DNA of 41,553 nt. It comes from Nocardioidaceae bacterium (GTDB taxonomy: Bacteria; Actinomycetota; Actinomycetes; Propionibacteriales; Nocardioidaceae). The stretch lies in contig JAUJOE010000004.1 of assembly GCA_030447805.1 (NCBI GenBank), forward strand, positions 99,522 to 141,074, read 5' to 3'. The position numbers and the translations under genes were made by a program. Shown here piece by piece: positions 8,682-19,180 of this stretch. The notes below the pieces were generated by a model. The model was not told the DNA's origin. It searched no databases and was given only the letters and a program-made list of their open reading frames with translations. Position 1 is the stretch's first letter; each line of letters starts with the position of its first letter.

Positions 8682-8710
8682 CGTAACTTTGCTCCCTTCT
8701 GCGTCGTTTC
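8682..8710 (+). promoter_or_regulatory. ECF-type (probably BldN-dependent) promoter before rsbN
   Basis: CGTAAC (8682-8687) and CGTTTC (8705-8710) are 17 bp apart in the 121-bp gap between the sigma and anti-sigma genes. A GTAAC -35 with a CGTT -10 is the hallmark of many ECF sigma targets, and Streptomyces rsbN is reported to be BldN-dependent. It is therefore probably a negative-feedback promoter. Confidence 0.5.
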
Positions 8711-8774
8711 GCACTATGACAAGCGACAGCTACCCGTTCGGTCTCGAGCGGTTCCCAGCGAAAAGGCCAGCCAC

Positions 8775-10492
8775 ATGATGTCCATGGCGTCTGCGCGCAA
8801 GCGCGCAGAGGAGTTCGCGGCGGCCGCCGATGGCCGACCGGGCTCGATCGCCGTCCTGGACCCCGAAACCCGCGCCTTCGTGGAGCTGGTCGAGCAGCTG
8901 AGGAGCGTCGACACCCCAACGCCCGATCCCCGATTCACGGCCGACCTCCGGTCGCGGCTGGTTGATGCTGCTCGGATAGAACTCCTGGCACCGCCGGTCG
9001 ACCGTGCCTTCAGCGACCGCGGCAGTCGCCGACCCGCGCCACACCGTCGACGCGCCATGTCGGTCGCCGCCTCAGCGTGCATCGTTGCGGGCAGTGGCGT
9101 GGGGGTGGCGGCCGCGAGTCAGTCCGCGCTGCCCGGCGACGCCCTCTACCCGGTTAAGCGGGGGATCGAGCAGGTCGAGTTGACCGTCGCTGGGTCAGCT
9201 GCTGAGCGAGGTCAGGAATACATCGAGTTTGCCGACAACCGGCTCACCGAGATCCAGGGTCTGGCGCTGACCCGTCCCGACGATCCGGCAACCCCTGCCC
9301 TGATCGCCGAGACGCTCGGTGACTTCGCCACTCAAGCCGAAGACGGCGCCGTTTACCTGATCCGCGCCTACGAGCGCGAGTCCAGTGAGCAGAGCATCGT
9401 CGACCTGAGGGAGTTCACGGACGAATCCGCGGCCAAGCTCGAGGAGCTGGGTGAGACGGTCCCCGCCGACGTGCGCGATGAGTTGATGGCTGCAGCTGAG
9501 ACGCTCACGACCATCGACGAGGCGGCTCGTGCGGCGTGTCCTTCCTGCAGCACATTGACGCCACTCACCCTGTCAGCGGACTTCACGGTGTTGGTGCCCG
9601 GCACCGAAGACACCCACAACAACGCCGCGGGGCTCCCGCGATCCCGGCACTACCGGCGGACCCGTCCCTTCCAGCGAATCCGTCCCAACCGGCGGACCCG
9701 TCCCAACCGGCGGACCCGTCCCAACCGGCGAACCCGTCACTACCGGCGCTGCCATCGCTGTCGGCCCTGCCATCACTACCGGCGAACCCGGGCCTACCGA
9801 CGAACCTGGCGCTACCGGCCAACCCGTCACTACCGGCCAACCCGTCACTACCGGCCAACCCGTCACTACCGGCCAACCCGTCACTACCGGCCAACCCGTC
9901 ACTACCGGCCAACCCGTCACTACCGGCCAACCCGTCACTACCGGCCAACCCGTCACTACCGGCCAACCCGTCACTACCGGCCAACCCGTCACTACCGGCC
10001 CGTCACTACCGGCAACCCGTCACTCCCGGCCAACCCGTCACTACCGGTGGATCGGAGCACACCAGGGCTCAAGCCGCCGTTGGCTCTGCGGACCGGCGGA
10101 TCATCCGCTGACCCGCAGCAGCAACAGCCGCCGTTGCAGCAACCGTTGCCGACCGCCAACGGCGTCGGTCCCATTCAGGCGCCTGCGCCGCCGCCGGCCC
10201 TGCAGCCCCCACCGACCAACGCCCCGCCCGTGCAACAGCCGACGGCGCAGGCACCAGCTACCGAGTTCACCGTTCCGACGGTGACCGGCGTTCCGTCAAC
10301 GCCGATCGTCAGCGACCAGTCAGGCGTCTCGCTGCCGACGGTCGGCTTGGTGGACCCGTCCAACGCAGTGCCGATAGTCGACCCGGTGAATCCGCCCCTC
10401 CACCGGATCTCCTCGATCCACCACCGGATCCACTCGATCCACCCGACGTACCTAGTGCACCCACGGCGCTCACACCGCCGCAGTTGCCCTAG
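8775..10492 (+). CDS. rsbN: RsbN-like membrane anti-sigma factor (DUF5667) with proline repeats and apparent frameshifts
   Basis: Residues 1-90 form a cytoplasmic region expected to hold the sigma factor. Residues ~94-115 are one hydrophobic helix. It continues with the DUF5667 signature ASQSALPGDALYPVKRGIEQVEL and acidic helices that would lie outside. A Pro-rich tail follows with an 18-bp repeat coding LPANPS. Reading this tail needs three frame changes: near 9640 (a G missing from a GGGG run), near 9991-10010 (units short by 4 and 1 bp), and near 10395 (a C missing from a CCCC run). The product then ends PPQLP at TAG 10490-10492. Without shifts the first frame stays open to 10682 but becomes an Arg-rich RHYRPT repeat and overlaps bS22, which is unlikely. 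The anti-sigma core is intact either way. Confidence 0.75.
9649..10039 (+). repeat. 18-bp minisatellite in the anti-sigma gene
   Basis: About 21 units of 18 bp. Nine perfect tandem copies of ACTACCGGCCAACCCGTC fill 9829-9990, preceded by diverged units from 9649. After them come a 14-bp unit (9991-10004), a 17-bp unit (10005-10021) and an 18-bp unit (10022-10039). The unit is a multiple of three, so copy-number change alone would keep frame, but the two short units shift it. There are no unique spacers, so it is not a CRISPR. Confidence 0.9.
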
Positions 10493-10586
10493 CCCGGGGC
10501 GCCTGGCGACCAGGAAACAGCGGCGCCATGCGGCGCAGAACTGTTCAGTCGCTATCGCCCTGTTGCGTGCCGAAACTGACGCCCTC

Positions 10587-10688
10587 TTACTTGCCTTGCC
10601 GGCGACGTTGGATACGCGTTTTTTTCAGAAGTTTGCGGTGCTTCTTCTTCGCCATCCGCTTTCGACGCTTCTTGATGACTGAGCCCAC
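10587..10688 (-). CDS. 30S ribosomal protein bS22 (AURKAIP1/COX24 family)
   Basis: A 33-aa, extremely basic protein: [18 protein letters not shown] followed by [14 protein letters not shown]. It matches the tiny actinobacterial ribosomal protein bS22, seen on mycobacterial 30S subunits and related to the mitochondrial AURKAIP1/COX24 domain. The start is GTG 10686-10688 with GGAAGG about 7 nt upstream; the stop is TAA 10587-10589. It lies downstream of the HTH gene, an order I remember as conserved in actinomycetes. The short length makes it easy to miss. Confidence 0.9.
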   Translation of the reverse strand: MGSVIKKRRKRMAKKKHRKLLKKTRIQRRRQGK

Positions 10689-10809
10689 GGCCTACCTTCC
10701 GGGCGGTGCTTGGGAGCCCGAGACACTGCCCGGACGGGTGCAAGAGCGGCACGCCGAAGCGTGACCGGCCCAGCCTACCGGTACCTGAAGTGGGGGACAC
10801 CTGCTGTCG

Positions 10810-11040
10810 TCAGCCCGCTTGGAAGTACGACTTGCGCAGGTAGTCGTTCACCGCGTCCTCGGGGACACGGAACGATCTGCCGACGCGCACGGCGGGAAGT
10901 TCACCGGCATGAACGAGGCGGTAGACGGTCATCTTCGAGACCCGCATCGCTGTGGCGACTTCTGCCACGGTGAGGAACCGGACGTCGGAGAGCGGATCTC
11001 CTGCCGGGGTGGGGACCATGGCGCGCACCAACTTCCGCAC
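10810..11040 (-). CDS. Excisionase-family helix-turn-helix DNA-binding protein
   Basis: A 76-aa protein with one MerR-like winged HTH of the Xis/HTH_17 type: FLTVAEVATAMRVSKMTVYRLVHAGELPAVRVG, then RSFRVPEDAVNDYL, spanning residues 22-68. It would bind DNA, probably as a small regulator; related actinomycete proteins include BldC-like factors, but this is a different subfamily and no phage genes are nearby, so a true excisionase is unlikely. The ATG at 11038-11040 follows AGAGGAG by 6 nt. The 196-bp upstream gap (11041-11236) is relatively AT-rich and should hold its promoter; I could not fix one. Confidence 0.85.
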   Translation of the reverse strand: MRKLVRAMVPTPAGDPLSDVRFLTVAEVATAMRVSKMTVYRLVHAGELPAVRVGRSFRVPEDAVNDYLRKSYFQAG

Positions 11041-11236
11041 GGTCGCTCCTCTGCTTCCCCGCGGAGGTCATCAATTCGCCATGCTAGTGGTGAGGGTAGT
11101 GGCAAAAGTGGCGGTTGGGGAACTCGACAGCCGAAAATGATGCGCTTTCGACGCTCTAGAGGTGCTGGCTGACAGCGTGTCGCCTGGAACACGCGCATCT
11201 TTGTGTCTATAGTTCGCGCCCTGCGATGCTCTGCCG

Positions 11237-12433
11237 TCAGTAGGTGGCGTCAAGCCCGTGGTGAGGAAAAACGGCTTGGCGACACTGCTGGATGCAGCGA
11301 TCGAGCGCCGACCCAGGGTCATAACCACTTCCCCAGTCCTGGTAGCGGGGCTCGAGACCGTCGCTCATCACCGCGGGCGCTGTGCGGCCAGTGGACCTGG
11401 CGACGTACTGCCGCCAGCTGATCGGTACTTCCGTCTCCGGGCGCAGCGGCCGACCGCCCACCACAGCCAGCAGATGTGACCACGCGCGCGGGACCACGTC
11501 TACCACCGCATAGCCCCCGCCGCCCGTAGCGACCCATCGGCCTCCGCACAGCTCGTGGGCCAGATCGTGCAGCGCCAGCTGGGCGGCGCGCTGCCCGTCG
11601 ACGCTGAGGTCCAGGTGCGCGAGCGGGTCGAGAAAGTGCGAGTCGCAGCCGTGTTGGCTGACCAGCACCTCCGGCTGGAACTCTCGAAGCAGCGGCGGCA
11701 CAGTGGCGTGGAACGCCCGCAGCCAGCCTGCGTCAGCGGTTCCCGGCGGAAGGCAGACGTTGACCGAGCACCCCGGTGCTTGCGGCCCACCGGTCTCCGT
11801 GGGGTCACCGGTTCCGGGGAACAGTGTCAACGGGCTCTCGTGCAAGCTCACCGTCAGCACCCTGGGGTCGTTGTAGAAGGCTGCCTGCACGCCGTCACCA
11901 TGGTGCACGTCGACGTCGACGTAGGCGATCCGGCTGGCACCTTGTCGCAACAACCAGGCGATGGCGATCGCGGGGTCGTTGTAGATGCAAAAGCCGCTGG
12001 CATAGTCCGACATGGCGTGGTGCAGCCCGCCGGCGATGTTCACCGCATGCAAGGTTTGGCCGGTCCAGACCCGGCGAGCCGCCTCGACCGACGCGCCAAC
12101 AATGTGGGCGCACGCCTCGTGCATCCCCGGGAAGATGGGGTTATCAGCCGTCCCCAGACCGTTCGCCAGGTCCCGGCGGCCGGAGGAGTCACTGGCGGCC
12201 CGCTCACTGGCAGCCCGCACGGCGCGGATGTACGCCGCCGAGTGCACGAGTTCCAACTCATCGTCAGCGGCGGTCGGCACGGCGACCAGCTCCAGCTCGG
12301 GCAGGTCGAGAACCCCTAGCTCGCGCGCCAGCCGCATGGTCAGCTCGATGCGGACAGGTGCCAGCGGGTGACCGGGACCGAAGTTGTAGCGGGTGAGTTC
12401 GTCGTCGAACACCACGCTCGCGGCGCCACTCAT
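11237..12433 (-). CDS. acuC: Acetoin utilization protein AcuC / class I histone-deacetylase family
   Basis: A 398-aa zinc deacetylase-fold protein. The general-base pair is His138-His139 in GGLHHAMSD, and metal ligands Asp175 and His177 lie in YVDVDVHHGDGVQ. The late GGGGYAVVDVVPRAW and QHGCDSH motifs are also present. It probably removes acetyl groups from proteins such as acetyl-CoA synthetase; in Bacillus AcuC acts with acetoin/acetate use, but no acu partners are here. The ATG at 12431-12433 has AGGAG 5 nt upstream. The frame is open to 12679 but that part overlaps DUF445. Confidence 0.92.
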   Translation of the reverse strand: MSGAASVVFDDELTRYNFGPGHPLAPVRIELTMRLARELGVLDLPELELVAVPTAADDELELVHSAAYIRAVRAASERAASDSSGRRDLANGLGTADNPIFPGMHEACAHIVGASVEAARRVWTGQTLHAVNIAGGLHHAMSDYASGFCIYNDPAIAIAWLLRQGASRIAYVDVDVHHGDGVQAAFYNDPRVLTVSLHESPLTLFPGTGDPTETGGPQAPGCSVNVCLPPGTADAGWLRAFHATVPPLLREFQPEVLVSQHGCDSHFLDPLAHLDLSVDGQRAAQLALHDLAHELCGGRWVATGGGGYAVVDVVPRAWSHLLAVVGGRPLRPETEVPISWRQYVARSTGRTAPAVMSDGLEPRYQDWGSGYDPGSALDRCIQQCRQAVFPHHGLDATY

Positions 12434-12546
12434 GCGATCTCCTAGGTATGCCCGGCCTGATGCCAGGGCCGGAGCTGGTGACTCTAGCCGCTGGCGCGGG
12501 GTGTGGTCGGCTTCCGCCACCTGGGGCCATAGCAAGGCTGACCCTC

Positions 12547-13809
12547 CTACAGGAGCCGGGCCACCGTGTAGATCAACAGCCCGGCCAGCCCGCCAACGAT
12601 GGTGCCGTTGATGCGGATGAACTGCAGGTCGCGGCCAACATGCAGCTCGATGCGGCGGGACGCCTCTTTGCCGTCCCACCGGTCGATGGTCGAGGTGATC
12701 ACCGTGGTGATCTCGCCGCCGTACCTCGTCACCACGAAGGCAGCGGCGTCACTGGCGTACCTGTCAACGCGTTCCCGCATCGAGGGGTCGCTCACCATCT
12801 GCTCGCCCAGGTGGCAGAGCCGCTCAACGCCGCGGGCTCGCAACGGGCTGCCTGGGTCGGCCAACGTGCTCACCAACGCCCTGCGCACGACGTTCCAGAT
12901 GGAGGTAGCGGTGACCACGACCTGCGGCTGGGTGAGGATGCGAGTCTTCAGCCGTTCGGCGCGTTCCATCGTCGTCGGGTCGGTCTGCAGGTCCCGGGCG
13001 AGCTGGCGCAGCATGTCGTCGAATGCGCGGCGGGCCTCGTGCTCGGCGTCGCCTCTGATGTCGTCCACCCAGGCAACCACCTCGAGGTAGATGCGCTGGG
13101 TCACCTTTTCGTCGACCCACTGCGGCGTCCACCAGGGTGCTCGGGTGTTGAGGATCCGCGTCACTGTCTCCTCGTTGGCGCGCAGCCACCGGTCGGCCTC
13201 CAGCAACGCCAGGTCGACCATCCCGTGGTGCGCCTTCTCGTCCACTACCTCCGCCAGCAGCCGACCCGAGATCGGACTCAACGGCTCGTGTAGCAAACGC
13301 GGAATGATCTCCCCCTCGAGCAGGCTCGCCACATCGGCGTCGGTGACATTGACAAGGCCGTTTCGCGCCACAGCAGCCAACTCGTCAACGACACGCCTTG
13401 AGTTGGCCTCGTCGCTCAACCAGGTGCCGAGCCGCCGGCTGATCTCGGCACCGGCGACCCGCTCCCGGACGACGCTTTCGACGAGGAAGTTCTCGGTGAT
13501 GAACTCCTCGAGGCTCTTCCCAAGCGCCGCCTTACGGGTCGGAATGATCGCCGTGTGGGGAATAGGCAGCCCCATCGGGTGCCGAAACAGGGCAGTGACC
13601 GCGAACCAGTCAGCGATGGCACCCACCATCGCGGCTTCCGCAGTGGCATGGACGTAGCCCCAAGCGCCGCCCTCTCCCTGCGTGGCGACGAAGACGACGG
13701 CGGCGAACAGCAGCAGGCCCAGGGCGACGCCCCGCATGCGACGCAAGCCTCTCGCACGTGCCTGGTCCGCTGCGCTGTCGGCGGCGCCGAGCGAGATCGA
13801 GGACGTCAT
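12547..13809 (-). CDS. DUF445 family membrane protein
   Basis: A 420-aa protein with an N-terminal membrane helix (VALGLLLFAAVVFVAT), the family motif AMVGAIADWFAVTALFRHP followed by IIPTRK, a long charged helical middle, and a C-terminal membrane helix (GGLAGLLIYTVARLL). The layout of two anchors flanking a large soluble domain is typical of DUF445 (YjiN-like). Its role is unknown; it may act at the membrane or envelope. I use ATG 13807-13809; no clear ribosome-binding site is present. The gene is divergent from the chromate transporter. The 113 bp between it and acuC hold no feature I can name. Confidence 0.85.
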   Translation of the reverse strand: MTSSISLGAADSAADQARARGLRRMRGVALGLLLFAAVVFVATQGEGGAWGYVHATAEAAMVGAIADWFAVTALFRHPMGLPIPHTAIIPTRKAALGKSLEEFITENFLVESVVRERVAGAEISRRLGTWLSDEANSRRVVDELAAVARNGLVNVTDADVASLLEGEIIPRLLHEPLSPISGRLLAEVVDEKAHHGMVDLALLEADRWLRANEETVTRILNTRAPWWTPQWVDEKVTQRIYLEVVAWVDDIRGDAEHEARRAFDDMLRQLARDLQTDPTTMERAERLKTRILTQPQVVVTATSIWNVVRRALVSTLADPGSPLRARGVERLCHLGEQMVSDPSMRERVDRYASDAAAFVVTRYGGEITTVITSTIDRWDGKEASRRIELHVGRDLQFIRINGTIVGGLAGLLIYTVARLL

Positions 13810-13892
13810 CAGGTGAGCGTGACAGAGCCGATCGCGCCGACAAAACTCCCCAGTCGACCGCCCTGGCCGAGGCGCTGGCACAGTTGGACACC

Positions 13893-15294
<1,402 letters not shown>

Positions 15295-15308
<14 letters not shown>

Positions 15309-16224
15309 CGACGGAGCGGGCGAAGAACGCCACATTGGCGGGGCGCTCGGCGAGGCGGCGCATCAGGTAGGCGTACCACTCGTCGCCGTACGGCACATAG
15401 ACCCGCACGCGTTCACCGGCCGCAGCCAACCGCTTCTGCTCCTCTGGCCGCACACCGAACAGCATCTGGTACTCATACGACCCCGGCTCTCGGTCGTTGC
15501 GGGTCGCCAGCGCCCCAGCGATTTTGATCAGCCGCGGGTCGTGAGAGGCGACCATCGGATGTCCCTGGCCGGCCATCAGGACCTTGAGGCAGCGGACGTA
15601 GGACAAGTCGACCTCCGCCTTGTCCTGGTACGCCACCGACTCAGGCTCCTTGTAGGCCCCTTTGCACAGCCGGACCCGGGAGCCTTCATGGGCGAGGTCG
15701 CGGCAATCCTGCTCGGTACGACGAAGGTAGGACTGCAGCACCGCACCGACCCATGGGAAGTCTTGACGCAGCTCCGCCACAATGGCGAGCGTGGAGTCGG
15801 TGGTGGTGTGGTCCTCCATGTCGAGCGTCACGGTGGTGCCGGCGTTGCTGGCGGCCTGAGCAATCTTTCGGGCATGCTCGAGGGCGATCCGCTCGCCGTC
15901 GCCGGGCAGGGCCTGCCCCACCGCCGAGAGCTTGACCGACACCTCGGCGCCTTCGGTGAGGCCGGCCTGCGCAAGTCGATCCAGCAGCAGCAGGTACGCC
16001 TGCACGGTTACCTGTGCCTGCTCGACGTCGTGGGTGTCCTCACCGAGATGGTCAAGGCTGACCAGCAGGCCGTTGCTCACCAGCTGGCTCGTGGTCTGGA
16101 CCGCGTCGTCGACAGTTTCGCCAGCGACGAACCTGGCGACGATTCCGCTCGACACGGGCATCGACGTCACGGCGTGCTTGAGGGCGCCGCTGCGTGACAG
16201 CATGAGCAGGGAACGACGAAGCAC
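15295..16224 (-). CDS. Proline dehydrogenase
   Basis: An FAD enzyme of 309 aa that oxidises proline to pyrroline-5-carboxylate, a monofunctional PutB-type protein. Visible landmarks are VSVKLSAVGQAL, VTLDMEDHTTTDS, AVLQSYLRRTEQDC (the arginine-containing substrate loop), RVRLCKGAYKEP and the C-terminal YVPYGDEWYAYLMRRLAERP. The GTG at 16222-16224 has GAGGAGG about 4 nt upstream, a strong ribosome-binding site that decides the start over the ATG at 16296. No pyrroline-5-carboxylate dehydrogenase is adjacent. Confidence 0.93.
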
Positions 16225-16383
16225 TGGTCCTCCTCTGCGGCTGGCTTGCGCTGGCCGCCGCGGCAGACAGGCTACGCGCCCGGCAGGCAAGCTCATCGGC
16301 AGCCCGGCCGGTACCGCCAGTGGTTGCGGGCGCCGCGACTAGGCTCTGGTTCACCCGCCCGCCGTCGCCCGTCCGAGGACCCC

Positions 16384-16605
16384 ATGAGCCATTACGTCGA
16401 CGCCGAGCTCGTCGCGAGCGTCTGGAAGGTCGTGGCGAGGGTGGGCGACATAGTGGCACCGGAGGACACGCTGGTGATCTTGGAGTCGATGAAGATGGAG
16501 ATCCCCGTGCCGGCGGAGGTGAGCGGCACCATCACAGAGATCGCCGTACGTGAGGGCGACGTGGTGACCGAAGGCGACCGCATCGCCGAGATCGAACCCG
16601 GCTGA
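16384..16605 (+). CDS. Biotin/lipoyl attachment domain protein
   Basis: A 73-aa protein that is just one biotinyl domain. The acceptor Lys37 lies in LESMKMEIPV and the flat beta-barrel ends with GDVVTEGDRIAEI. Stand-alone domains of this type are common in actinomycetes and may serve as biotin carriers for acyl-CoA carboxylases; no carboxylase gene is in the window. It starts at ATG 16384, and the aldose epimerase gene begins 12 bp after its stop. Confidence 0.9.
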   Translation: MSHYVDAELVASVWKVVARVGDIVAPEDTLVILESMKMEIPVPAEVSGTITEIAVREGDVVTEGDRIAEIEPG

Positions 16606-16617
16606 CAGCGGGTGGCT

Positions 16618-17673
16618 ATGACGCGAGTGCGATCCGACGCCTTCGGGGCGACAGAGTCTGGCGAGTCAGTAGAGCGCTACGTTCTCGACAACGGCCACAT
16701 CGAGGTGTCCTTGCTGACCTGGGGTGCCACCGTGCAGTCGCTGCTGGTCCCCGACCGTAACTCCGAGCGCTCCGACGTCGTCCTCGGCTTCGATGACCTC
16801 ACCGGATACCTCGGTGAGCATCCCTATTTCGGAGCCGTCATTGGCCGCTACGCCAACCGGATCGCGCGAGGTCGGTTTGCTCTGGAGGGCCAGGAGTTCC
16901 AGATCCCGCCCAACGATCGAGGCAACGCGCTGCACGGCGGCCCGGAGGGGTTCCATCGCCAGGTCTGGTCAGCGCGACCGAGCGAGTCCGACGACGTACT
17001 GGCTGTGGAGTTCTCCCATCTGAGCCCGCACGGCTCCATGGGGTTTCCTGGGACGCTCACCTCGACAGTCACCTACACCCTCGACGGCGCCGATGTCCGT
17101 ATCGACTACCGCGCGACCACCGACCGAGTCACCGTTGTGAATCTGACTCAGCACAGCTACTTCAACCTCGCCGGTCCGCTCGGAGGTTCCGTCGAGTCGC
17201 ATCAGCTGGAGATCTTCGCCAGCCGCTACCTGCCGGTGGACTCCGACTCCATCCCGACTGGCCCTCCCGCGTCGGTGGATGGGACGCCGTTCGACTTTCG
17301 GCGACCGAAGGGGGTAGGCCAAGACATCGGCTCTGCCGACCAACAACTGGAGCACGGCCTCGGTTACGACCACTCGTGGGTGCTGGACCGCTCGTCCGGT
17401 CCTCCGTCGCTGGCCGCACGAGCGGTCGAGCCCGAAAGCGGCAGGGTGTTGGAGGTGGTCACTGACCAGCCTGCTGTCCAGTTCTATTCTGGCAACCAAC
17501 TCGACGGCGCACTGCGAGGCAAAGGAAACCGGGCGTACCGGCACCGCGCCGGGCTGTGTCTGGAAACCCAGCACCTGCCGGACTCTCCCAACCGACCCGA
17601 CTTCCCGAGCGTGGTTTTGCGGCCAGGTGAAGCGTTCGAGTCGACGACGATCTGGCGGTTCTCGACGGTATGA
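16618..17673 (+). CDS. galM: Aldose 1-epimerase (galactose mutarotase)
   Basis: It interconverts alpha and beta anomers of hexoses. The 351-aa product has the substrate-binding GRYANRIARGRF and NALHGGPEGF segments, the acid histidine in LTQHSYFNLAG and the base glutamate in LCLETQHLPDSPN. An in-frame GTG at 16612 is equally possible as start. It probably forms a unit with the biotinyl-domain gene; its stop is 5 bp from the convergent ABC permease stop. Confidence 0.93.
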   Translation: MTRVRSDAFGATESGESVERYVLDNGHIEVSLLTWGATVQSLLVPDRNSERSDVVLGFDDLTGYLGEHPYFGAVIGRYANRIARGRFALEGQEFQIPPNDRGNALHGGPEGFHRQVWSARPSESDDVLAVEFSHLSPHGSMGFPGTLTSTVTYTLDGADVRIDYRATTDRVTVVNLTQHSYFNLAGPLGGSVESHQLEIFASRYLPVDSDSIPTGPPASVDGTPFDFRRPKGVGQDIGSADQQLEHGLGYDHSWVLDRSSGPPSLAARAVEPESGRVLEVVTDQPAVQFYSGNQLDGALRGKGNRAYRHRAGLCLETQHLPDSPNRPDFPSVVLRPGEAFESTTIWRFSTV

Positions 17674-17678
17674 GCCAG

Positions 17679-18416
17679 CTAGCTGGTACGGCGGCGCAAG
17701 GTTGCAGCCCCTAGCACGACAGCAGCGGCGATGAAGCAGCAAATGACGGCCACGTCGCCCCACAGCGCGCTGGACAGGTCGCTCGACTGCTGCAGACGTT
17801 GCATCGCGTCGACGGCATAGCTCAGCGGCAGCAGGTTGGAGAGCGCCTCGAGCGCGTCCGGCATGGCCTCACGCGGCACGAACAAGCCGCAAAGCAGGAT
17901 CTGCGGGATGACAAAGGCCGGCATGAACTGGACGGCTTGGAACTCCGTCTGCGCAAACGCCGAGACGAACAGCCCCAGCGTCGTACCCAAAACGGCGTCG
18001 AGTACGGCCACCACCGCCAGCATCTCCACCGGCCCGGCCACCTCGAGACCGAGCAGGCCGACAGCCAACCCGACAGCGAGGAGCGCCTGCGCCAGCGCCA
18101 CAGCCGCGAACGCGATCGCGTAGCCAGCCACCAGGTCAAGCTTGGCCATCGGCATCGAGAGCAGCCGCTCGAGGGTGCCAGACGATCGCTCTCGCAGCGT
18201 GGTCACCGAGGTCACCAGGAACATCACGATGAAGGGAAACATCGCCAACAGCGGCGGCCCCAGCGAGTCGAAGGTCGCGGAGTTACGGTCGAACATCCAC
18301 CACAGCAGCGTCAGCAAGACGCACGGTACGACGAGCATCAAGGCCAGCGTGCGGTGGTCGCGAAGTAGTTGGGTCAGCACCCGGCGGGTAACGGCCAACG
18401 TGATCACGGCGCTCAT
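17679..18416 (-). CDS. ABC-2 type transporter permease
   Basis: A 245-aa membrane protein with about six hydrophobic segments. It has the ABC-2 layout: a short cytoplasmic start, TLRERSSGTLERLLSMPM after the second helix, a QAVQFMPAFVIPQILLCGLFVP segment and a last helix before the RRRT tail. It resembles the DrrB/NodJ-like exporters of lipids, drugs or polysaccharides. It pairs with the ATPase just upstream by an ATGA overlap (18413-18416). The cargo is unknown. Confidence 0.88.
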   Translation of the reverse strand: MSAVITLAVTRRVLTQLLRDHRTLALMLVVPCVLLTLLWWMFDRNSATFDSLGPPLLAMFPFIVMFLVTSVTTLRERSSGTLERLLSMPMAKLDLVAGYAIAFAAVALAQALLAVGLAVGLLGLEVAGPVEMLAVVAVLDAVLGTTLGLFVSAFAQTEFQAVQFMPAFVIPQILLCGLFVPREAMPDALEALSNLLPLSYAVDAMQRLQQSSDLSSALWGDVAVICCFIAAAVVLGAATLRRRTS

Positions 18417-19180
18417 GCCGCGTCCGTTGACTCAACTAGCGCCAAGAAGGCCGACTCGATGTCGGCGGCGCCGGTTGACGTGAGCAGGTCCTCCGGGCTG
18501 CCGTCGGCGATGATCTCCCCGTTGCGCATCAGCAGCAGCCAGTCACACCGGCTTGCTTCGTCCATGACGTGGCTGGACACCACGATCGCCTTTCCGTTGG
18601 CCGCCAACTCGGCGAACGTTCCCCATAGCTGCCTGCGCAGCACCGGGTCGAGACCGACGGTGGGCTCGTCCAGGACAAGCACCGCCGGATCCCCGAGGAG
18701 CGCGACGGCGAGTGAAACCCGCGAGCGCTGGCCGCCGGACAGCTTGTCCACCCGCTGATCGGCAAAGTCGGCGAGGTCGACCGTGTGTACGGCGTCGTCG
18801 ACCGCCGCGACATCGGCTCCAAGCACCGCCGCGAAGAACCGGAGGTTCTCGCGCACGGTGAGATCGGAGTACACGCTTGGACTCTGGGTGACGTACCCGA
18901 CTCGACGCCGGAGCGGCGGGGACCCAGCGGCTTCGCCAAGCACCGTCAGTGAACCAGCGGCGATCTTCTGCACGCCGACAATGCTGCGCATCAGCGTCGT
19001 CTTGCCGCAGCCCGACGGACCAAGCAGGCCGGTCACCCGACCAGCAGCAATCCTCGCGGTGAGACCTGGAATGACCGGTCGGCCGCTACGGACCACGCGC
19101 AGGCCCTCGATGCTGATGGCCACCTGCTGGGAGCGCCTTCCGGCGCGGGTCGCGACCCGGCTCGGCGGCTCAGCCGGCAT
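18413..19180 (-). CDS. ABC transporter ATP-binding protein
   Basis: A 255-aa ATPase of the DrrA/CcmA type: Walker [10 protein letters not shown] at about 54-62, Q-loop [13 protein letters not shown], signature [12 protein letters not shown], Walker [13 protein letters not shown] and H-loop SSHVMDEA. It powers the ABC-2 permease downstream. ATG 19178-19180 overlaps the end of the TIM-barrel gene (stop 19170-19172) by 11 bp, so the two genes are likely co-transcribed. An upstream extension to 19261 would sit entirely within that gene. Confidence 0.9.
   Translation of the reverse strand: MPAEPPSRVATRAGRRSQQVAISIEGLRVVRSGRPVIPGLTARIAAGRVTGLLGPSGCGKTTLMRSIVGVQKIAAGSLTVLGEAAGSPPLRRRVGYVTQSPSVYSDLTVRENLRFFAAVLGADVAAVDDAVHTVDLADFADQRVDKLSGGQRSRVSLAVALLGDPAVLVLDEPTVGLDPVLRRQLWGTFAELAANGKAIVVSSHVMDEASRCDWLLLMRNGEIIADGSPEDLLTSTGAADIESAFLALVESTDAA

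Noticed and set aside
9573..9992. Antisense open frames with VTGWPV or GLAGSD repeats
   Set aside because: They are the reverse reading of the 18-bp minisatellite; a multiple-of-three repeat without stops keeps all frames open. No start signal or homology supports them.
9649..10039. CRISPR array
   Set aside because: Units are contiguous without spacers and code a proline repeat; no cas genes are present.
10493..10682. Continuation of the anti-sigma frame to 10682
   Set aside because: It loses the Pro-rich pattern, becomes Arg/His-rich and overlaps the bS22 gene on the other strand.
10810..11040. Prophage or integrative element marked by an excisionase
   Set aside because: There is no integrase, att-like repeat or phage gene nearby, and the gene sits by bS22 in conserved order.
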